In this document: positions 7,210 to 11,025 of the stretch, in pieces
Layout: every line of letters starts with the position of its first letter
How positions within the stretch are numbered: the stretch's first letter is position 1
NCBI GenBank assembly: GCA_029062865.1
Contig: JAIDPG010000215.1
Span: 1-11,025, forward strand
DNA from: Oscillospiraceae bacterium
Lineage (GTDB): Bacteria > Bacillota > Clostridia > Oscillospirales > Ruminococcaceae
Reading direction: 5' to 3'
DNA: 11,025 nucleotides
Notes under the pieces: model-generated
What the model saw: the letters and a program-made list of their open reading frames with translations, nothing else
What the model was told of the DNA's origin: nothing
Database searches by the model: none
Made by a program: the position numbers and the translations under genes

Positions 7210-7231
7210 ATTTATAAAACTGTGCTACAAT
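7203..7231 (+). promoter_or_regulatory. Sigma-A-type promoter for the chemoreceptor gene
   Basis: TTGACA (7203-7208) and TACAAT (7226-7231) have a 17-nt spacer and an extended -10 TGC at 7223-7225. Start of transcription is expected near 7238, giving a leader of about 48 nt. This rules out the longer possible reading frame that begins at 7190, because that frame runs through the promoter. Confidence 0.88.
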
Positions 7232-7285
7232 ATAAGGTGGAGCAATTTCTATTTCGGTATATTTTTAGAAAGAGCAGGTAAACCT

Positions 7286-9262
7286 ATGAAAACCGTCAAA
7301 CTTAAGATCATTATCTGGATGTCCTCCGTGGCATCGGGGCTTTTGCTGACACTGGGGATCATCACGTGCGTGCTGACGTATACCGGCACGATGAAAACGG
7401 TGCGCTCCGATATGGAGAGCCTCGTGACCGTCGTTTCGGAGCGCGTTCAGTATGAGTGCGGCGCGTTTCTGAACGTCGCGGAGATCGCGGGTATGAACCC
7501 GAGCCTTTCCGATACGCGGTATTCCCCCGACGAGAGAGTGGCGCTGCTGAACACTATCGCGCAGGCTAACGGGCTGACGCGCGGCGTTATTCTCGACGAG
7601 AACGGCGTGAATATCCAAACGGGCGTTGATATGTCCGACCGCGGTTACGTTCAGGCGGCAATGCGCGGCGAGAGTAAGATATCGGAACCGCTTATCTCGC
7701 GCGTTACCGGCGAAGTGAGCGTTATCATCGCCGCTCCGCTGTGGGAAAACGGCGCGGCGAACACGAGAGTCGTCGGGTGCGTTTACGTCGTTCCCGATAC
7801 CGAGTTCCTCAACAATATTATGAAATCAATTAAAATAAGCCCCTCGTGCACCGCTTATATGATCGACGCCGCGGGCATAACTATAGCGGATATCGACAGC
7901 GAGACGGTCAAGGCGCAGGAGAACATCGAAGAGCTTGCGCAGACCGATAAGGGCTATAAGCAGCTTGCTGCGCTCCACGAAAAGGTCAGAAACGGCGAGA
8001 CGGGCATTTCCTCAATCGCCGAGGGCGGAACTCGCGAGTTTGTCTGCTACGCGCCGATAAACGACTTGAACGGCTGGTCGATTCTCATCACGGCGGATCA
8101 GTCCGACTTTATGAGCGGCACGGTGACTTCGATAATCATAACAATAGCGCTGATACTTGTCGGGCAAATTCTCGTAATTCTGATCGCGATTTATCTCGGC
8201 AGAAGCATCGGAAGACCGATAAGTGCCTCGGCAAAGCGGCTTTCGGCGCTTGCAGGGGGCGACCTCACAAGCGCGGTAGAGCCAGTGACGACCAAGGACG
8301 AGACCGCGCAGCTCGCGGCTTCGACAAAGCAGCTTGTTGACGAGATCAATGTGATTATCGGCGATATGGACAGAATTCTCGGGGAAATGGCGAACGGCAA
8401 CTTCGACGTGTCGCTTGACAAGAACAGAAGCGCGTATGTCGGCGGCTTCGAGGGGCTGATAAAGTCCGCGGAGGCGATAAACGTCCGCCTCTCCGGAACG
8501 CTCTCGAAGATAAACCTCGCGGCGGATCAGGTCTCGAACGGCTCGGAGCAGGTTTCGGCGGGCGCTGTGGCTCTGTCGCAGGGCACGACCGAGCAGGCAA
8601 GCTCCGTGGAGGAGCTCGCGGCGATGATAAACGAGATCTCCAGTCATATTCAAAACACGTCCAGAAGCTGCGCCGACGCGCGCGACAACACCAACACGGC
8701 AAAGGACGCGGTGGATTCCGCGAACGAACAGATGCAGAGCCTTGTTGACGCAATGGAGAAGATAAACAACTCGTCGGACGAGATCGGCGATATAATCAAG
8801 ACCATCGAGGATATCGCGTTCCAGACGAACATTCTTGCGCTGAACGCTTCTATCGAGGCGGCTCGCGCTGGCGAAGCCGGCAAGGGCTTCGCGGTTGTCG
8901 CGAACGAGGTCGGAAACCTCGCGGCGAAATCCGCCGAGGCGGCAAACAGCACCACGGCGCTTATCCAGGATTCGATAAAAGCGACGCACCACGGCAGCGC
9001 TATCGTCAACCAGACCGCGAAGATCATGCGGAACGTTTCGGAGTCCACCGCGAAGGTGACGGAACTTATCACGAAGATCGCGAGCGCGTCCGTCGAGCAG
9101 GCGAGCTCCGCGGAGCAAATAAAGACGAACATCGAGCAGATCTCGTCCGTAATCCAGATGAACTCCGCGACCGCCGAGCAGAGCGCCGCCTCCGCCGAGC
9201 AGCTTTCAAGCCAGTCGGCGATACTTAAGGATCAGATCGGGGCGTTCAAACTTCGTAATTGA
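7286..9262 (+). CDS. Methyl-accepting chemotaxis protein with extracellular Cache-type sensor
   Basis: This 658-residue transmembrane chemoreceptor has TM1 at about 9-34 and an extracellular sensor at about 35-278 with a double-Cache look ('DRGYVQAAMRGESKISEPL', 'GEVSVIIAAPL', then a second lobe with 'YMIDAAGITIADID'). TM2 lies at about 279-303, followed by HAMP (about 304-357) and a second HAMP-like linker (about 358-410). The signalling domain runs from about 410 to the end, with the conserved hairpin tip 'IAFQTNILALNASIEAARAG' (510-529) that binds CheA/CheW. The Tyr/Arg/Trp pattern of the known amino-acid-sensing dCache subgroup is not evident, so the ligand is unknown. Gly543 in 'NEVGNLA' stands where Arg is usual. 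There is no C-terminal CheR-tethering pentapeptide. The start at 7286 follows GCAGGT and begins directly with TM1. No chemotaxis genes lie nearby, so it works with a core system elsewhere. Confidence 0.93.
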   Translation: MKTVKLKIIIWMSSVASGLLLTLGIITCVLTYTGTMKTVRSDMESLVTVVSERVQYECGAFLNVAEIAGMNPSLSDTRYSPDERVALLNTIAQANGLTRGVILDENGVNIQTGVDMSDRGYVQAAMRGESKISEPLISRVTGEVSVIIAAPLWENGAANTRVVGCVYVVPDTEFLNNIMKSIKISPSCTAYMIDAAGITIADIDSETVKAQENIEELAQTDKGYKQLAALHEKVRNGETGISSIAEGGTREFVCYAPINDLNGWSILITADQSDFMSGTVTSIIITIALILVGQILVILIAIYLGRSIGRPISASAKRLSALAGGDLTSAVEPVTTKDETAQLAASTKQLVDEINVIIGDMDRILGEMANGNFDVSLDKNRSAYVGGFEGLIKSAEAINVRLSGTLSKINLAADQVSNGSEQVSAGAVALSQGTTEQASSVEELAAMINEISSHIQNTSRSCADARDNTNTAKDAVDSANEQMQSLVDAMEKINNSSDEIGDIIKTIEDIAFQTNILALNASIEAARAGEAGKGFAVVANEVGNLAAKSAEAANSTTALIQDSIKATHHGSAIVNQTAKIMRNVSESTAKVTELITKIASASVEQASSAEQIKTNIEQISSVIQMNSATAEQSAASAEQLSSQSAILKDQIGAFKLRN

Positions 9263-9276
9263 TAATTGATAATGAA
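9256..9276 (+). repeat. Short TAATTGA tandem repeat over the chemoreceptor stop codon
   Basis: TAATTGA occurs twice in tandem (9256-9262, 9263-9269) followed by the degenerate TAATGAA. It overlaps the TGA stop and is followed by CAATTAT (9277-9283), which can pair with ATAATTG (9262-9268). It may be only low-complexity intergenic sequence. Confidence 0.4.
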
Positions 9277-9345
9277 CAATTATTGCTGCGGCTTCACCGC
9301 TTATTAAAAAATCCCACGCCGTTAAGGAGCGTGCGGTATAGAAGT

Positions 9346-9388
9346 ATTGCGCAGTCGATCGAAAACGTTCAACTGCGCAATTTTTTAT
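9346..9388 (+). terminator. Rho-independent terminator after the chemoreceptor gene
   Basis: ATTGCGCAGT (9346-9355) pairs with ACTGCGCAAT (9372-9381), and the 16-nt interior can add GATCG/CGTTC pairs around an AAAA loop with one T-T mismatch. A TTTTTT run begins at 9381. The terminator is 84 nt after the chemoreceptor stop and separates it from the sigma-factor locus. Confidence 0.9.
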
Positions 9389-9499
9389 GAAAGGCGGCTC
9401 GCCTTGGCGCGTGTCAATTTTTTTAAATAACAAGTCACAAAACCTGTAATATCATACTTAATATTTATAGAAGATTTTTTATAAGGGAGGTCGTCGATC

Positions 9500-10213
9500 A
9501 TGGCGGAAATAACGCTTAAGAGTATTCTTGAGGAGATGTGCGACGAGAGGGCGCGCGAATTTGAACAGCTTGCGTGCGGGAGGCACTTCTTTTCGCTGCG
9601 CCACCGTCGGACAATGAATAAGATCCTTTACCCCAAGCCAAAAGTATCGGGGGCGGGCTTTAAAAACATTCCGATACACAGAAGGATCATCGTTATGCTG
9701 ATCGTGATCTTTATCGCCGCGTTGGGAATTTCGGCGGGCGCGTCACTTTTCGACGGTCTCCGCACGGAAATAAATCCGGACGGCATAGAAATCATCACGG
9801 ACGACTGGAAAGATTCGGCACAGGAGATAACATACCTATATCATCTTACTAAGGTTCCCGAGGAGTTTGTATTTAATGGTCAAGGCGGTGGCGTGGACGA
9901 TATTATATATTATGAAGACTATAGGTCAGGTAAAAAATTGTTGGTATTTATGCAAACGGTAAAAAGCAATTTCCACCAAACACTTAACGAGGGTATTGTT
10001 CCGGAAGAGGTGAATATCAACGGAAAGAGGGGGTTCTATTATGAAGACAGAGGCATCGGAACGATCTTCTGGGATAACGGTGATTATATACTGATGGTTA
10101 CAGGATCGTTGCCAAAAGAGGATAACCCGTCGAGCGTTTTTACCAAAGAAGATCTTATAAAATTGGCGAAAAGTACCAAAGTTTCGGAAACGTTGTCACA
10201 AAACTATCCATAA
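9500..10213 (+). CDS. Single-pass membrane protein with DUF4367-like domain, probable anti-sigma factor
   Basis: This is a 237-residue protein. Residues 1-60 are cytosolic and basic/helical, with 'RHFFSLRHRRTMNKILYP' typical of the N-terminal region of clostridial DUF4367 proteins. One membrane segment lies at about 62-82, and an outside domain (about 110-228) carries the DUF4367 pattern: 'YLYHLTKVPEEF', 'TIFWDNGDYILMVTG' and 'TKEDLIKLAKSTK'. Such proteins are commonly paired with ECF sigma factors and are presumed to hold the sigma factor at the membrane until an envelope signal arrives; that role is inferred here from the neighbour, since no zinc-binding anti-sigma motif (HxxxCxxC) is visible. 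GGGAGG lies 9 nt before the ATG. The sigma-factor start is 79 nt downstream. Bases 9901-9960 are only about 27% GC, well below the neighbouring genes. Confidence 0.82.
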   Translation: MAEITLKSILEEMCDERAREFEQLACGRHFFSLRHRRTMNKILYPKPKVSGAGFKNIPIHRRIIVMLIVIFIAALGISAGASLFDGLRTEINPDGIEIITDDWKDSAQEITYLYHLTKVPEEFVFNGQGGGVDDIIYYEDYRSGKKLLVFMQTVKSNFHQTLNEGIVPEEVNINGKRGFYYEDRGIGTIFWDNGDYILMVTGSLPKEDNPSSVFTKEDLIKLAKSTKVSETLSQNYP

Positions 10214-10277
10214 TGTGCTTTCCGTTATTGGATGGCAATATTCCGATATACCCGAATGGCGGTTTATATCTTGCCGT

Positions 10278-10284
10278 AAGGAGG
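10278..10284 (+). promoter_or_regulatory. Shine-Dalgarno site that fixes the sigma-factor start
   Basis: AAGGAGG lies 8 nt before the ATG at 10293. The same frame is open from a GTG at 10215, but that codon has no comparable site and would add 26 residues that are not part of a sigma-factor domain. Confidence 0.85.
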
Positions 10285-10292
10285 AAGTAATA

Positions 10293-10835
10293 ATGATATC
10301 TGCCGCGCTCGGTATGCTCGAAAATGAGGAACAACAGAATGAGCTTGCCGAATTCTACAAGAAGAACAAAAGCCGAATTTACAGTGTCGCATATTCAAGA
10401 CTTCATAACCGCGAGGCTTCCGAGGACGTTATACAGGAGACCTTCCTGAACATCGTAAAATATCCCAAAAGCTTCTTCGGAATGGAGGAACATAAAAAGA
10501 TCTCATACGTGCTGACCGTTCTTGGGAACGCCGTCTCACGCTCAATGAAGGATCAGCTTCAAAACAGCTTTGACGAGCTGGACGAGGAAACCGAGGGCGA
10601 GACCTTGTCGGTCGAGGACGCAGTGATCGGAAATATTGCCGCCGGTGAGCTGAAAACGTTTATCTCACAGCTGTCCGAAGCGCGCAGAAGCGTTATTGAG
10701 CTTAAGGTCATCCATGGTATGACGAACTCGCAGATCGCCGATATTCTTGGTATTTCCGAGGAGACGGTCCGCAAGCGCATTTCCAACACCTATAAGCAGA
10801 TCAGGACGTTTCTGAACGCGGAGAATGGGCAATGA
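10293..10835 (+). CDS. ECF-type RNA polymerase sigma factor
   Basis: This is a 180-residue sigma-70-family protein of ECF size. Region 2 spans about 16-90, with 'IYSVAYSRLHNREASEDVIQETFLNIVKY' style sequence (29-57), where the acidic SEDVIQETF stretch contacts core polymerase and the -10 element. Region 4 spans about 124-175, with 'LSEARRSVIELKVIHGMTNS' and the helix-turn-helix 'SQIADILGISEETVRKRIS' (146-164) that reads the -35 element. An acidic linker (about 92-110) joins them, and there is no region 3. It directs polymerase to a small regulon, probably envelope-stress genes. Its partner is most likely the DUF4367 membrane protein encoded just upstream, which reverses the common sigma-then-anti-sigma order. 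The following lipoprotein is a candidate target or third signalling component. No autoregulated promoter could be identified with confidence. Confidence 0.92.
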   Translation: MISAALGMLENEEQQNELAEFYKKNKSRIYSVAYSRLHNREASEDVIQETFLNIVKYPKSFFGMEEHKKISYVLTVLGNAVSRSMKDQLQNSFDELDEETEGETLSVEDAVIGNIAAGELKTFISQLSEARRSVIELKVIHGMTNSQIADILGISEETVRKRISNTYKQIRTFLNAENGQ

Positions 10836-10841
10836 TCGTGC

Positions 10842-10878
10842 CGATATCGGGAGTGATACTGCTAACCTCCCGTTATCG
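10842..10878 (+). promoter_or_regulatory. Hairpin between the sigma factor and lipoprotein genes
   Basis: CGATATCGGGAG (10842-10853) pairs with CTCCCGTTATCG (10867-10878) at 11 of 12 positions (one T-T mismatch), with a 13-nt loop. There is no T-run after it; the ribosome binding site of the next gene follows within about 4 nt. It is therefore not a standard terminator, and could affect translation start or mRNA processing between the two genes. Confidence 0.6.
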
Positions 10879-10901
10879 CAAGAAAGGAAAGGGAAAACAC
10901 T

Positions 10902-11025
10902 ATGAAAAAACAGATTGCATTGGCGGCGGTTTTAGCCGCCGCACTTACTCTCACTGCCTGCGGAGAACGCTCGGAGAACAAGAGCGGCAGCGGCAACGGA
11001 TCGTCAGCGCCCGCGTCCGTCACAG
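10902..11025 (+). CDS. Lipoprotein, 5' end only (partial)
   Basis: An ATG at 10902 follows a purine-rich ribosome binding site (AAAGGAAAGGG, 10883-10893). The first 41 residues are visible: a basic start (MKKQ), a hydrophobic Ala/Leu core and the lipobox LTAC with Cys20, then a Ser/Gly/Asn-rich linker typical of surface lipoproteins. The gene continues past the window edge, so its main domain cannot be named. It lies 66 nt after the sigma factor on the same strand and may be part of that operon, which would fit a sensor or target at the cell surface. Confidence 0.85.
   Translation, partial: MKKQIALAAVLAAALTLTACGERSENKSGSGNGSSAPASVT

Noticed and set aside
7238..7285. Riboswitch in the chemoreceptor leader
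   Set aside because: The expected leader is only about 48 nt, too short for a c-di-GMP or similar aptamer, and shows no conserved structure.
8012..9132. Minus-strand reading frames inside the chemoreceptor gene
   Set aside because: They are Arg/Leu- and Ser-rich shadows opposite a perfectly conserved MCP signalling domain.
9272..9307. Mini-ORF of 11 codons (MNNYCCGFTAY) after the chemoreceptor
   Set aside because: It has no ribosome binding site, overlaps repeat-like intergenic sequence and is too short to support.
9256..9430. Possible MITE-like element between the chemoreceptor and the sigma locus
   Set aside because: I could find no matching terminal inverted repeats or target-site duplication; the region is explained by a short tandem repeat, a terminator and a small AAGGCG/CGCCTT palindrome (9391-9405).
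9431..9499. Promoter for the DUF4367/sigma genes
   Set aside because: Several AT-rich -10-like words exist (for example TAATAT near 9447), but none has a convincing -35 box at the right spacing, so no site is annotated.

Overview
The window looks like chromosome from a gut-type, Gram-positive member of the Clostridia (Oscillospiraceae/Ruminococcaceae-like). The evidence is strong GGAGG-type ribosome binding sites, sigma-A-type promoters, two lipobox lipoproteins, a chemoreceptor, a PPi-type phosphofructokinase and a DUF4367/sigma-factor pair. No phage, IS, CRISPR, tRNA or rRNA features are visible. This assignment is inference from gene content and style, not from a marker gene.

Left part (1-5882). 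The window opens with the 3' end of a plus-strand gene (perhaps GAF-like), ending at a bidirectional terminator (341-368). Facing it is a tight minus-strand cluster, read from 5797 down to 370: a DUF389 membrane protein, a diacylglycerol-kinase-family lipid kinase, a cytosolic ParB-like/BMP fusion protein, a small metallophosphoesterase and a cyclophilin-like lipoprotein. Successive gaps are 2, 4, 0 and 13 nt, so this is almost certainly one transcript with translational coupling. An 85-nt gap holding a GC-rich hairpin separates it from pfk upstream on the same strand; pfk may or may not be co-transcribed.

Middle (5883-9388). A PPi-type 6-phosphofructokinase (minus) and a Cache-domain methyl-accepting chemotaxis protein (plus) diverge from a 176-nt control region. 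It contains two back-to-back near-consensus extended -10 promoters, and four copies of an 8-bp word (ATTRACAA or its complement) sit on or beside the two -35 boxes. The chemoreceptor gene ends at a strong rho-independent terminator.

Right part (9389-11025). A membrane protein with a C-terminal DUF4367-like domain (probable anti-sigma factor) is followed by an ECF-type sigma factor with a perfect Shine-Dalgarno sequence. A 12-pair hairpin then precedes the 5' end of a second lipoprotein, cut by the window edge. This reads as a cell-envelope signalling locus with the regulator pair in the reverse of the usual order.

The least explained item is the five-gene cluster. It joins a periplasmic-type ligand-binding fold that has no export signal to a ParB-like domain, inside an operon with lipid-kinase, phosphoesterase and membrane genes.
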